DNA of 64,000 bases from Microplitis mediator (GCF_029852145.1 NC_079973.1:19300422-19364421); one strand, 5' to 3'. Counted from the first letter of the stretch, positions 39,024 to 50,997 are shown. The notes: generated from the sequence alone by a model not told the origin. Made by a program: numbers and translations.

Positions 39024-39074
39024 CGTAAAGCACCCTCAGAATAAAGCGCTTTTGCGCCTGAGGTGTGCAATACA
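39024..39074. repeat. short hairpin motif, AGGTGTGCAAT type
   Basis: A CACCCTCAGAA ... GCGCTTTTGCGC ... CTGAGGTGTGCAAT arrangement gives a nested stem. Related motifs are at 21465-21520, 27927-27970 and 49294-49345. Confidence 0.45.
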
Positions 39075-39290
39075 TTTTAAAGTACACGGAAGAAAAAGTA
39101 AGCTTCTTTATATTGTATTGTAATCTTTCTATACTACATGTATAGAAATAATCTTTATGTTAACATAAAAATGTCTTTTACATGCCTACAAAGGAAAAGT
39201 TACATCATTTTGCTTTACGTAGAAAAAGTAAGCATATGAAAATGAGTAACTATGCCAACATAGATAAAAAACTAGAGCCTTTTTTTTTGA

Positions 39291-39460
39291 TACTCTTTGA
39301 AAACGAATAAGTAAAAATCACGTGACAATGACTATTTGGCAGTGAATAGCAGTCACTTATTGCTAGTAAAAAGTATACCACTATTTGAATTAGTGACATA
39401 CTTTTCACTAGTGAACATTAAATAGTCACTATTCTTACTGTTTCAAATTTAAGAGAGTAC
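39291..39460. mobile_element. 170-bp MITE with CTCTTTGAAAACGAATAAGT termini
   Basis: Imperfect inverted ends TACTCTTTGAAAACG and CAAATTTAAGAGAGTA. The interior carries AGTGAATAGC and AGTGACATAC words in both orientations. The element at 41633-41796 is a relative. Confidence 0.6.
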
Positions 39461-41632
39461 ACAAACATTTTTTCGATTTGTCACAGAAAAATGTGAATTT
39501 TAAAATTTTATAGGATTGTTATAATCCTACCGATTGGTATAACTTTATTATTACTTATTTAATAACTTAAGTTTTATTGTTATTGGATCATTTTACATTA
39601 CATGAAAATTTTTATTTCCAATGTTAATAAAGAGAGTTCAACTTACCTTGGACTCATTCGTAAGGTTTCGTCTTTCGCTCCTCGGGGGCGTCGATAATTG
39701 GCGTTTGGTTACGACGATAAAAAGACAGTATAGTGTATCTCTTGCCGTAAAAACTTGTGTGTATTTGATACTGTAATGTCATCGACATACATCAATATTT
39801 ATAGCTTTTTCTAATTTGATCGTTAGATTTTGTTTTGAAAAAGAAGAAAAAAAAAAAAACTTGAGAAAAAAATCTATTTTTTACGGTAAATGTTTTTGTA
39901 TTCAAAGTTATCCGATGCTCAAAATGAAACGTTTGAATCCTATAAGTATGTTTAATAGGCAGAAATGAGATTGAGGTATTCTTCTAACAAATAATAAAAT
40001 CCTGACTTAAAGGAGTGCAGACAGCTTACGTATAGTCGGTGGTCTTAAAAGATTTAAATCCTACAATATTATCGAAAGGGTGATCCTTTTTGCGCTGATT
40101 TTAGTTCTTATATATTTACTGGGTAAACGCATTGTGTTGAGACTTCTCATCATCTATTTCCCAAGTCGCCTATTATATTAGAGAAGATAAGTTAATGTTT
40201 AAGTTTTCTAATTCCTTCAAAGTTGAGTCCGTCTCTCTTGTTTAGTGCCCGCGACGACGGTTTAAACTCAACAACAGACCACCCCGTGACATTGAGTCCT
40301 TGTTCATTATTTTTATTTTCACTTCAAGCTCAACGCCCTATGGTGTTTTACTTTCCTAAGTTACTTCTTACTACTTTAGTATCTATAGCTACATAGCCAT
40401 CTTTTTCCCTTTATACATAAGGGGAAAAAATATATAAGTTAAACGAGAGATAAAATACATCAGATTATTTAGTTTAACCTACAACTTTGACGACGGATTA
40501 TCCGACAACACGTCTAAGTATTTTCGTCAATGTTGTCTTTAAATTTTAAATACTTTTCTAAAAATGATTTTTTTTTTTAATACTTAAAAATTTAAAAAAT
40601 TTTATTTTTAAAAATATAATTAATGGTTTGAAATTCAATTGATGAAATTCTAAAAAAAAAAAATTAATTATTATGAACGAAATCTATTTGATGTTAAAAA
40701 TTTTTCCAAAATTAATTTTGGACATTTTTTAAATTTAATTGTAAAAAAATTATTGAAATGAGAAAATATCAAGTCCAGGAACACACGTGATTTCAAAATA
40801 TAAACGATTCTTTTTTTACGAAATACTGGACGCGATCCGAATAATATACAAGTGACCCAAAGATTTTGGCAGCTTAGCCGCTTACGTCGACAGGTTAACC
40901 TGCTTAACTTTTTAAGTTAGCACTCAAATCGCATTAGTGAATAGAAAAAGTAAGTGAACATATACAAAATATAGTATGAAAGCAAGAGAGAAAAAAAACG
41001 ATTGGGATGAAATATATTTCTGAAACGTAGGTCAGTTTCTACGAAATGGTCGCGCATGTTTATCCTTCTGTCTGACATATCTTTATTCTCATTTCTCAGC
41101 AAATCTAATCCAGTCTCTGCTCGATTTATTTGCTTGACTGAACTTTTTTCTCCCTTGTCGGCAGCGGATTTAACCCTCTCACACGTCGCGTATCTGCGGT
41201 ACGGATCATCTCAAGCGCGCAACTTGCCACGATCTAGTCAAAAGAAAAAAAGATTAACCGTGTGTTTTCTTCGTTTAATTTTTGGTTTAAAAAAATTTTT
41301 GAACACGTTTTATTTTGCCGCTTTTTTCTTTATTATTATTTTTTTTTTTAAGAATTTCGATTTACTATAAAAATAAGCTTCTGACTTTTTGACTATTGGA
41401 TAAATAAAATTCTTGGGTAGATTAATGTCACCTGTGAGTTTTTAGTAACCTCATTTTATTTCATATGGTTAAATATGAATACTAAGAATTTTTAGTTGAC
41501 TTATACAAAGATTTTCTTGACTCTAGTCCAAGAAATTATTTTCAAACCCAATTCAGTCAATAGAATTTTAAATTATGATTATAAGTAATATTTCAATAAT
41601 TAAAATTCCGCTAAAAAGTTTATATTTTGTAC
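39461..41632. other. intergenic unique sequence
   Basis: About 39640-39760 and 40230-40340 have raised GC. At 39641-39646 a minus-strand consensus donor (AAG|GTAAGT) follows an ATG 11 bases earlier, compatible with a first coding exon, but no supported gene follows. The region 40540-40760 is very AT-rich. Confidence 0.4.
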
Positions 41633-41796
41633 CCTCTTTAAAAATGAATTAGTGAAATTTACTGCGAATTAGTGAATATGCACTGGGAACCATCTATAAG
41701 TATACCACTGGTCGAATTAGTGGTCTACTTATAGCTGTAGAAATAATGACTATCCACTGATTTGCAGTGAACTTCACTAATCCATTTTTAGAGAGA
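41633..41796. mobile_element. 164-bp MITE with CTCTTTAAAAATGAATTAGT termini
   Basis: Inverted ends CTCTTTAAAAATGAATTAGT and ACTAATCCATTTTTAGAGAG. The internal inverted pair is AGTATACCACTGGTCG and TAGTGGTCTACTT. Related to 39291-39460. Confidence 0.75.
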
Positions 41797-43344
41797 AAAA
41801 AAATAGACAGACACCCTGATCGACAATATTGATAATTTATTTTATTTTGAAGAGTTTTTAATTTATTTGGTCATGTGAAAATTTCCAAACGAAAATATCA
41901 TTTAGATTAGAATATTTCTAAAATAAAGAGTTAAAGATAAGAATTATTAACAAATTGTAAAAGTTTTGACTTTTGAATCAGTTTATAAGAAATTCTCCGT
42001 TCAAAAAATTCTTAGAGACATATAGTTCTCTGGAAGCAGATATTTGTGGTCTATTATTACAATAATAGAATCGAATTGTTATAAATCTTATACATAATAA
42101 AATTTCTAAAATTGAAATTGTATTATTCAATAATTAACAGAGGCCGAAATCTCAAATTTGAAAGAGTTATGAATAGATTAGTAGTACCTTTGTGATATTT
42201 TTTTTTTTTTTTTATATTAAAAATTTACAGATTACAATGTCACTTGTGTCTCAATTCCAAAATTAGTAACAGATCAAAAATTCTTTACGGTTTTTTTTTA
42301 CTAAAAAGGTATGAAAATGCTTATTATGAGATCTTTTAATTGTTTTTAAACTGGAAAATTTAACGTGACCGTTACATTCTGGGTGGCCGTTTTGCCCCAT
42401 CTCGATCTAGCATTCAATTCAAAATTATCATTTTTCATATTTTTTTTTTTTATTAATAACCTATAGAGTTAAAAATTACATTCGAAGTAATATTTATTGT
42501 TCCAAAATTTTTGAACCATTATAGTTCTTTTTTGAATTGTTGTACTCCATATTCTTCTGAATGTGTATACGTAATTACAATAAATTATTTACTGAATTTT
42601 TTGTCCGTAATTATTATATTTTTAGAAATCAAAATGATAGTGAAATTTTCTATTTCTAGTTAAAAATTAAATGTTTATACAAAATTTCCATTTTTCATTG
42701 AAATAAACTAGTATGACAAGTAAATAATTTAAGGTTTTTACCAACAGATGTCTACTGTCGTGCTACAAATTTCATCTGTTGGTGAAATAGACTCGTATTT
42801 GTTGGTCCACTTTGGATACCTGGTCCGTGTACCTCTTACTCAACTCATCCATAATACACCCGATTCAGCATCTTCTCACAGTTAATAATATAAACGTATT
42901 CCCTTGTAATATACCATGACGATGAAATGAAATAAATGGCAAGAAGTACCCAAAAATAAGTTGTCTCGAATCTTGACTTTACTATTATACACATGCAGGT
43001 GAATATAATAGAGAAGAGAAAAGAAAAGCTACAAAAAGAAAAAAAATAAAGAATTAAAGACGTATTCTTGGTAAAAAAAGAGAAGCGTCTCGACGGCGAC
43101 AATATCTGCTACTTCCAGAGAGCCAGTTTCTCGGGGTGTGTCGAATGCAGCGTGCTTCCATGATAACGATGTAATGAGTGCTCTGGGGGTCTTCAATTAG
43201 TTACGCCTGCCTAGACTATTCCCTTTTTTTAGTGATCTAAATTCCCGGTGGGCCAAAGTCTGCACATCAATTATATGCCTACACTGCCAGATAAATTTAC
43301 TTTTCATGTCAAATAAATTTATTAACATTGGCTACAATAGGAAA
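41797..43344. other. intergenic unique sequence
   Basis: AT-rich up to about 43060. At 43080-43260 a unique, GC-richer block includes GCGTCTCGACGGCGAC and TTCCCGGTGGGCC. No gene was recognised. Confidence 0.45.
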
Positions 43345-43900
43345 AAGTGGGGCGAAATCAGACACCACTTTTTAAACAAGAAAAAGTTTGTTTTTTTGTT
43401 CAAAAATGGTTAGTTACAGTTTTTAGAAGAGAATGTGATGGCAATTTGATGATACGGAAGTTAGCTGACAGCTAATAATTTTTGGATTTTTTTCAAAACG
43501 GTGAATTATAAAAAAAAAAATATTTAAAAAATTGCACCTGTAGTTATTTAATTTTCTACATGTGCATTTTTTTTGTAATTAATTTTTAGAAAAAAAAAAT
43601 CTGAAAATTGTTTATTGCTTTTAAACTTCAGGATCATGGCAATTTGGTCAGCCCAGGCTGTGTGGCAAATTTAAAAATATCAGTAGTAAAAAGAATTGTT
43701 TTCCCAAGTGTTTGTTATCTGAATTATTTTATTGAGAATTGGGAAGACCTTGAAACTGATGCAAAATGGGCCATTGCAAAAACTAAACCCAGTTTTTTGC
43801 TTGAATTTTTCTGTACATTATCCTTGAAAATGAAAGTTCATTTCAATAATTAAATTAATTAATCTCCAAAATTTCAGTAGTGGCTCATTTTACCTCAGAA
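43345..43900. repeat. degenerate GGGGC-ended repeat
   Basis: Starts AAAAAGTGGGGCGAAATCAG and ends near GGCTCATTTTACCTCAGAATGGG. These degenerate inverted ends resemble the better preserved elements at 47582-48106, 58660-59178 and 63461-64000. An 81-codon frame inside has no recognisable family and is probably chance. Confidence 0.4.
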
Positions 43901-45344
43901 TGGGATTTTTCTACTTTCTAATAAAAAAAATCAGATTTCAAACACTCGAATAAAGAGAAAAATTGTTTTTCAAATTTTAAATTGGCTCTACTGTTTGGGC
44001 TGACCAAGTCACCCCACCATCCAACTTCTTCCTCTACTTATTTCGGAAAAACTCAAATACGTCAACATAATTGTTTGTATTGCTATAAATATTTCTGTCA
44101 TTGCGTGAAAAGAATATAGATAAGTGCATACCCTCATTAGCCTACGAAAAATAAGGGTCTGGTTCTTAAATTTTCTTTACAACTTGTATGTTTACTACAT
44201 TCTCTTTGTATAAATTAACATTTCTATAGTTTTGAGTGAAAACACAGTGGCATAATTTCAAAATTCAATAAATGTCAAATGATAACTATAAATTTCATGT
44301 ATCAATAGACCGTAATATTAGCATTCAAGAGTTTAAGTAAGTTTTAAGTACAGAAAGGATTCTTAGGTATGATGGTCACTATTTGAATAATATCTAAAGT
44401 CTCTTAAATTACGTACTCATAAATCTGTCAGATGAAAATTTCGTAGATAAGAATTTGGCAAATAAATAAAACAATTTGTATTATACTATTCACTGAAGCA
44501 TATAAATATTATAAATACCGCGAATAAGAGAATAAGGGATGGAAGTAAATCTTAGTGACGCTACGGGGTGACGACGTTTTTCACGGCAGGAGGAGCGAGT
44601 GGTGCGCATGATGAATAAAAGACATCATTCGGTAGTACACACACAAAAAGTGCCGCCGCCATTTCAGTAGAGTCAAAAGCGGCACAATCTTTAGAAGATA
44701 ATTTTTTTTCCTGTAACTTATAAGTTGTGTGTATTTTAAATATACTCGTTTTTTAGCTCTCAATCTCCGGATTATTGTTTTTTAGTTTTTTCACGTTTTG
44801 AAGCTCTTTTCTCGGTGGCGAGCGACCACCGTGTGGACATAGCTTGACAATACATTCTTATGTATTATAAAAAAAAGCATTGAGTTTTCTTTATGGTGAT
44901 TATTAGATTTTTGAACGGAAAACTTATATTTATCCAGGTGGTCTTGCTTGCGGTCTTTTTCAAAGATTGATACTCTCCGTTTTTACGTGGAAAAATTGTT
45001 TTTATAAAAAAAAATTCCATTTTTATCAGAAAATATGTACACATTATGTGTATTTAAATTTATATGTCACTTGAGTTGAGTGAGGAATTTTTCGAGTTCC
45101 TTTGTGTCAATTTATATAATAATATAATAATTGACGCTGATTCTAGTTTGTCTGATTCGTTGATTAACCTCTTGCTGATGATGTCAACAAATTTGATTAA
45201 TCTCATCAATGATAAGTTACTCGAGTTAATTATATTAAAAGTACATACTTCTGTATAGTCAAAAATGTTTGCGTATCAAATTTACAAGTCTCAAAACGTT
45301 ATTTAAATAAATAAATTAAATTTTTTTCAATAAAATACTCAGTA
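43901..45344. other. intergenic unique sequence
   Basis: About 44520-44850 is GC-richer and unique. It includes GTGCCGCCGCCATTTCAG, which matches a Pho/YY1-type GCCGCCATTT site, and GGTGGCGAGCGACCACCG, which is palindromic. No supported gene; regulatory function is possible. Confidence 0.4.
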
Positions 45345-46470
45345 CCCGATAAAAAATGATTTTGTATAATTATATATAATTATATATGAGTCCATATATA
45401 ATCAGATCTGAAAATTGGTCAGGCCTGATCATATATAATCATATATGATTAGATATAATCATGCATGAATGAATATAGTCATTTTTAAAATCTTATTGAA
45501 AATATCTGTAAATTATTAATTAAGTAATTTAATTAACATTTATTGTTTTCGTTAATATAAATGTCAGTTGAATTTGAATTGAAAAAAAAAAAAATACTAT
45601 CGGTTAACTATATAACTATTGTTATACTAAGGGGTCACCCGTCCAATTAATGACCCACGTCGATGCTGCTCAACTCTAGTAATAGCTGGACGATAGTCTG
45701 ATCCTCTAGTCTACTATATACTTATAATTAAGATAAATTCATGGCATTAGTTAACTCAAATAATCAAATTGATACATCCTTCGTAAATAATGCACCTAAT
45801 GATGAATTTGGTTTTGTACATAAATGACAATAGAATTCATTAAATAGATATAATCATATCTATAAATTTATAAATATCCATATATAAATTGATATCGATT
45901 TATACTTTCAAATTGCTGCCAAAACCTTTGAATATTTTTCAAGTAATGGGGATCCAAGTTTGATTGATAACTACAAAATAAAAATTTAATAATATTAATA
46001 TTAAAATTGTCACACTATGTTATAGATATATGTATATATTGGACCTATATACATAATTAAATATTCATAGGTTTCATATCATTGAAGTCTGATCAGATCT
46101 AATCATACATAGATATAATAAGTTTATATCAGTCATGTCTGATCAGCTCTAATTATACATAGACTCAAGTATAGTTAGATCTAATTATATATAGACTTAT
46201 ATATAATTAGACCTGATCATATATAGGCTTATATATGATTAAACCTAGCCTTCATCAGTTAGATTTAATGAGATCTAATTATATATAGACTTATACATAC
46301 TTAGATCTGATCATATATAGACGTATATGTGATTATACCTAGCCTTCATAAGCCAGGTCTAATCAGATCTAATTATATATAATTCCATGTATAATCATAT
46401 ATAATTCCATATAATTATATAGGATCTCATATATAATCATATATACTCATAAATAATCAGATAAAATCAT
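45345..46470. repeat. degenerate minisatellite of AGATCTGATCATATATA units
   Basis: Irregular tandem and inverted copies of TTAGATCTAATTATATATAG, AGACCTGATCATATATAGG and ATATAATCATATATGA. They are densest at 45345-45480 and 46080-46470. Units are mostly self-complementary. The gap between contains a 5S-like relic. Confidence 0.7.
45625..45712 (-). pseudogene. 5S rRNA-like relic
   Basis: On the minus strand TCGTCCAGC is followed by AGAGTTGAGCAGCATCGACG and then GGTCATTAATTGGACGGGTGACC. The order and spacing match the 3' two thirds of eukaryotic 5S rRNA (TCGTCCGATC, AAGTTAAGCAAC, GTTAGTACTTGGATGGGTGACC), including the internal promoter region. The 5' third is not recognisable and there are many substitutions. 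It is a 5S pseudogene or a 5S-derived SINE head. Confidence 0.6.
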
Positions 46471-46751
46471 AGAATAGATAATTTACAATTTGTATTGTAA
46501 TTTTAACAAAGTAATATATTAAATTTTATTTTAGAAATTTTTGTATGCTAAATTACAGTATTTACTAAAATATAAAGTAAAGGCAATAAATAAAAAAAAA
46601 AAAAAAATGCAATTGAAAGAAAACTGGTAACATAAATAGGATAGATACATTTATTAGCTCAACATACATGCAATCACTCAGTAACCTTAAAATATGAGCA
46701 TGTTAATTTTTTAGAATAAATTACAATTTATTTATTTGAATAAGTTACCGT

Positions 46752-47047
46752 TACATGGAAAATAGAGTGAGCAAAAATTACTGTGGAAAAAAACCGGAAA
46801 CTACTAATGAGATCCGATAGCTGTTATTACTTCGGATTAAATTAGATAATTATTATTCCATAAGTACAATGTGTTATCATAAATTAAACATAACTAAAAG
46901 CATTTGTATGATCTTTTAAGTGTTATTTATGAATTAGTAATGTTTAACTTATGCCAAAAGTGAAAGCTATTGGACTCATTAATGGTTCCGGTTTGTTTTC
47001 TACATAGTAATTATAAATCAATTTTGAGATCAACTGTTTTCCGTGTA
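46752..47047. mobile_element. ACACGGAAA-superfamily MITE, uninterrupted copy
   Basis: A 296-bp element with ends TACATGGAAAATAGAGTGAG and CAACTGTTTTCCGTGTA. It contains the single TTAT (46949-46952) that is duplicated around the insertion in 38369-38867. Confidence 0.75.
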
Positions 47048-47472
47048 ACGACAATAAAGACCATCCAGTCATTAAATTTTCCTAAAGTTCCTCGTTGAGA
47101 TTTTCGCCCCCCTTCAACCTCAAATAACTGACTTTGGTAAAGTTATGCTGGTCCAAATGCTGAGATTACATACAAATTTTGCTCGTCATAACGAACCTCA
47201 ATACAGTAGTTATCGGAAATAATTACCATATTGAGGACGTGTCATAAGCATTTGAATACATATCTACAATATTAATATAAAATAAAATTAACAAGATGTT
47301 TTACATAGAGATGCTCGCTTACGACTCAATACGTCACGAAATTCATTCTAACCCGTTAGTACTAAAATAAACGTAAAGAGCCGAATATTTCCGAACGAAC
47401 CTAAATTTGAAAGATTTTTGATAAAATTACTATTCTGTGTAGTATAAAGTGTTGCTGTTATAAGAACGGCAC

Positions 47473-47474
<2 letters not shown>

Positions 47475-47540
<66 letters not shown>
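47475..47540. repeat. (AT)n microsatellite
   Basis: An uninterrupted AT dinucleotide run of about 65 bases at the left edge of a degraded CCCATAAT element. Confidence 0.95.
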
Positions 47541-47546
<6 letters not shown>

Positions 47547-48329
47547 TATCATTACCATAATATTATAGGAATCGTTATCATATAGAGGAGGGAGGGGCAA
47601 AAGGGGGTACTTAAGGAAATACTAAGTTTTCGCGGACTCAAATACGCTATATCTTTTTTCTTTAATGATATTCAAAGTAAATAGAAGAAATTTTCAGTTA
47701 CCGTTGAAATAAAAAATTTTTCATTTCTGCGGGCAAAGTGGGGTACCCCCTAAAAAAGGTAAAAAAAAAAAATTTCTGGATTTTAAACGAATTTGATTAA
47801 GTTGAATTTTTTTGTAAGTAATTTACATGAAGAAAAATTATATTTTACATGTTTATTGGATACCAAAGAAAAAAAAAATTTTTAATAGTTTTTATCATCA
47901 AACAAACATCATTAATATTTTTCAACTGACAATTGATTTTTGAAAAAGTTCACCAAAAAAAATTCAATGTAACGCTTAATTATATTTACAGAAGTGATTT
48001 TGGAATGTTTAAAAACCATTTAAAATATGAAATTTTTTTTTATCAAATTTTGGGGGTACCCCGTTTTGCCTACCCCCCCCCTTCACCCCCCCCCCCTTCC
48101 CCTAATATGGTAACCATTACCATAATATTATGGTAATCATTATCATAATTCTTTCACATGAGATATGGAACTGTTACTATAATGATGGGAATTGTTCCTA
48201 TACTTATGGGAACTTTTCCCAGAAAGCATGGCGGCCCTACATCCCATAATTCCAAATAATCATTACCATATCGGTATGGGATGATATTTCATTAACTAGG
48301 AACGGTACCAAAAACTTCTCTCCGTGTTG
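47541..48329. mobile_element. CCCATAAT foldback element, degraded copy 3
   Basis: TTATCATTACCATAATATTA units occur on the left, and ATGGTAACCATTACCATAAT to ACTTCTCTCCGTGT on the right. They are split by the GGGGCAAAA element at 47582-48106. The left terminus is lost, perhaps to the microsatellite. Confidence 0.55.
47582..48106. mobile_element. GGGGCAAAA element, copy 1
   Basis: Left GGAGGGAGGGGCAAAAGGGG and right GGGGTACCCCGTTTTGCCTA plus a C-run are inverted counterparts. The core ACTTAAGGAAATACTAAGTT and AGTTACCGTTGAAATA is shared with 58660-59178 and 61236-61506. Non-coding. Confidence 0.75.
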
Positions 48330-48432
48330 TTTTTTAGTTACTGTAAATATTTAAATGAAGTAATAGATTTTTTTGAAAATCGGAAATATCTATCGCTATG
48401 TGGTATAGTAAAAATAGTCATCTTTGAGAGTC

Positions 48433-49202
48433 TACACGGAAAGAAAATTATGGGAAGTTTTGCTATGCATTATGGTAATAGTTCCCATAATGGTATGGGA
48501 ATAGTACCTATGCTACTATAGGGATGGTTCCCATATATGTTATGGGAACCATCCCCATAATTGTATGAGAATCATTCCCATACTATTATGGGAATGGTTC
48601 CCATATTGGTATAGGAACTATTCCTATAATATTATGGGAACTATTCCCTCAATGTTATGGGAACCATCCCTATAATATCATAAAATTTTTTTTTTGCACA
48701 ATAGTGTAGAAATTTCCCAAAATTTGAATTTTCTTGAATGTTTTGTGCTGACAAAAAATTCTTGTTAAAAATTTTAATGTTTTTTTGCCAAATACGATTT
48801 TTGTTTCAATGTTTGAATTTTTGTTTTTATGTTTAATAATATTTCTGTGTATTGTAGAAGTGATTACCATACTTCTTTAAATTAATTTTTTCATGATAAT
48901 ATGGGAACCATTCCCATAATATTATAGGAATGGTTCCTATAATAGTATGGGAACTATTCCCATAATATTATGGGAATGATTCCCATAATATTATAGTAAG
49001 TATTCCTATAAATTATAGGAACCATTCCTATAATTATAGGAACCATTCCTATAGTGTTATGGGTATCATTCTCATAATTATAGGAACTGGTCCTATAATT
49101 ATAGGAACCGCTCCCATGATTTATGGTCGTAATTCCTATGATGGTATAGGAAAAAATTTCACAAAATTATGGGAACCGCTGCCATAATTTTCTTTCCGTG
49201 TA
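48433..49202. mobile_element. CCCATAAT foldback element, copy 2
   Basis: A 770-bp element with ends TACACGGAAAGAAAATTATG and CATAATTTTCTTTCCGTGTA. Its central spacer (48670-48890) is the reverse complement of that in 35292-36377 with few differences. The palindromic ladders on both sides differ in unit number. Confidence 0.92.
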
Positions 49203-50539
49203 TATTATTATAAAATTTTAACATAAATTACTGAAACAAATAGTATGATTCTCAAGAATATCGAGTTTATTTCAAAATTGCTTAAAATTGACAGGTCCGT
49301 GATAAAGCAGAACCTCGCCGCTTCGCTTTCGAGGTGTGCAATTTTTGGGCAATTTTTACTATAAATTCTCTGCGTGTGAGTGAAATCAATAAACATTTTC
49401 TAATAGTCCAAAATTTTCTTCTGCAATTTTGTCCAGCTGTCTACTCAGACAGAAATAAATTTTATTTTTGTGCTACAATAGAAAGTATGAGCTATTTACT
49501 CGAAAATTGGGATATTAGTACGCCAAGATAATTTTACTTGCATTCAAAAGTAACGTTTTAATTATTTCTATTCAGCTATACCTCCATCACTTTTTCTTCT
49601 CACTTAAATTACTTATAATTCATTTCTAAGGAACCGTTTTCAAATGAATGTCATAAATTTGCGGTGTCTATATTGTAATTTAAGCATAAATAGTTAAAAT
49701 TTTCATGTATACAAAAATCAGTTCATTTGAAAACAATCTGTTTTCTTTTTGACAAAGGCTATTGTTATTTTTACAAAAACGAGTAAAATTTGATAACTTT
49801 TATGACCATTGAGTTTAGCCTAACTACTTTACATTTATTATCTATAAACAACGAAAGTTAGTGCTACAGCATAGGCAATTTAACCATTATGGCAATTATC
49901 GCGTCAATCAGGATTATTTTTAATGTCGTCATCTACTTTGATTGGTTTTTTTCTAAAGTAAAAGTTTGTCATAGTCATTAAGATTATCTATTTAACTCCT
50001 TCAGTACTTGGAATATTTCTAATACTTTTGTGAGTTCAAAGGTAATTCACTTGCGTCTTATAGTTTTTGCTATCGCTCATCAGACTATAGATCACTAATA
50101 CTTCTTCTTTCTCAGAATATCGTTTACACTCGATATACAATAATGAGTAGTATAAATTTTTTTTTTTTTTACTTTATAATATTTTTCCTACAATCTATTA
50201 GTTTTTTAAAGATTATCAAGCTAAATATTTTCAAATATACGTGAAAATAACTTTTTTTTGTCGGCCAGTCTGACTAACTACAGCTTAATTATATGCACTT
50301 TGATTATCAATATCTCGCATCACAATTACTCGAGAATTTCGATATCTTTAGAAGTACATTCAGGACATTTATCGTAATATCAAATTTAAATTTCATTAAA
50401 TTCTTCAGAAAAATCAGTTCGCAAGTGAATTAGCCTAACAAAAGTTATCAGATATTATAATTAATATTATCGTCCATAGTTTTATTAAATAAATTGTTTA
50501 TCTCAGGAATGTGGACAAGATAGGATCATCATAATAAAA
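49203..50539. other. intergenic sequence
   Basis: 49294-49345 is another AGGTGTGCAAT hairpin motif (CCGCTTCGCTTTCGAGGTGTG). The remainder is unique AT-rich DNA. No gene. Confidence 0.45.
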
Positions 50540-50553
50540 TTACATTATTATTT

Positions 50554-50593
50554 TTGCGACGTTTCGGTCGTTTATTCGACCTTCATCAGGCAT
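50554..50593 (-). ncRNA. hammerhead-ribozyme-like motif
   Basis: The minus strand reads CTGATGA (50589-50583), then a GGTCG/CGACC hairpin with loop AATAAA, then GAAAC, then GTC followed by GCA. TGC before CTGATGA pairs with that GCA as a minimal stem I. The invariant hammerhead core boxes and a GTC cleavage triplet are present. One extra A separates CTGATGA from stem II, and stem III is only one or two pairs, as in Penelope-type motifs. Activity is uncertain. Confidence 0.5.
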
Positions 50594-50997
50594 CTGAAAA
50601 TTTCACATGTTAATAACTAACAACATAACATAACAATTGCTATAATTACAATATTTACCATAATATGAATTCTAACAATCACTATCCTACATTGCACAGT
50701 TGCCTTAGTCATATAAATCTTTACAAAATTAACAAAACTGGTAAATTTATTAATTATTACAAAACTCCAGAAATAAAGTCAACTCGCCACTCATAAAAAT
50801 TGTCATTACGTGGCAACGGTTAGCCCACTACTAAAAACATTAGGTACATGAAACATACTATACAATTTAAAAAATTTAAAAACATCAGTAAACTATACTA
50901 GCGCCGACCGCGCTACGTACTAAAATTCAAACTAAATATAATTACAAATAAATATCCAATCCTCATGAACATACCTAAACTAAAATTGCAATTTAAA

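Noticed and set aside
43608..43853. 81-codon frame
   Set aside because: It lies inside a degenerate GGGGC-ended repeat and resembles no known protein.
44581..44763. Possible short protein start ATGGCGGCGGC on the minus strand near 44660
   Set aside because: The frame runs only about 33 codons. The word is also a Pho/YY1-type site, which is the more economical reading.
45064..45258. 64-codon plus-strand frame with leucine/asparagine-rich product
   Set aside because: Repetitive TTGATTAA words explain the composition. There is no family resemblance and no splice or promoter context.
48670..48870. 66-codon minus-strand frame in the CCCATAAT element
   Set aside because: It is the non-coding spacer of a foldback element. 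The other copy (35825-36015) does not keep the frame open.
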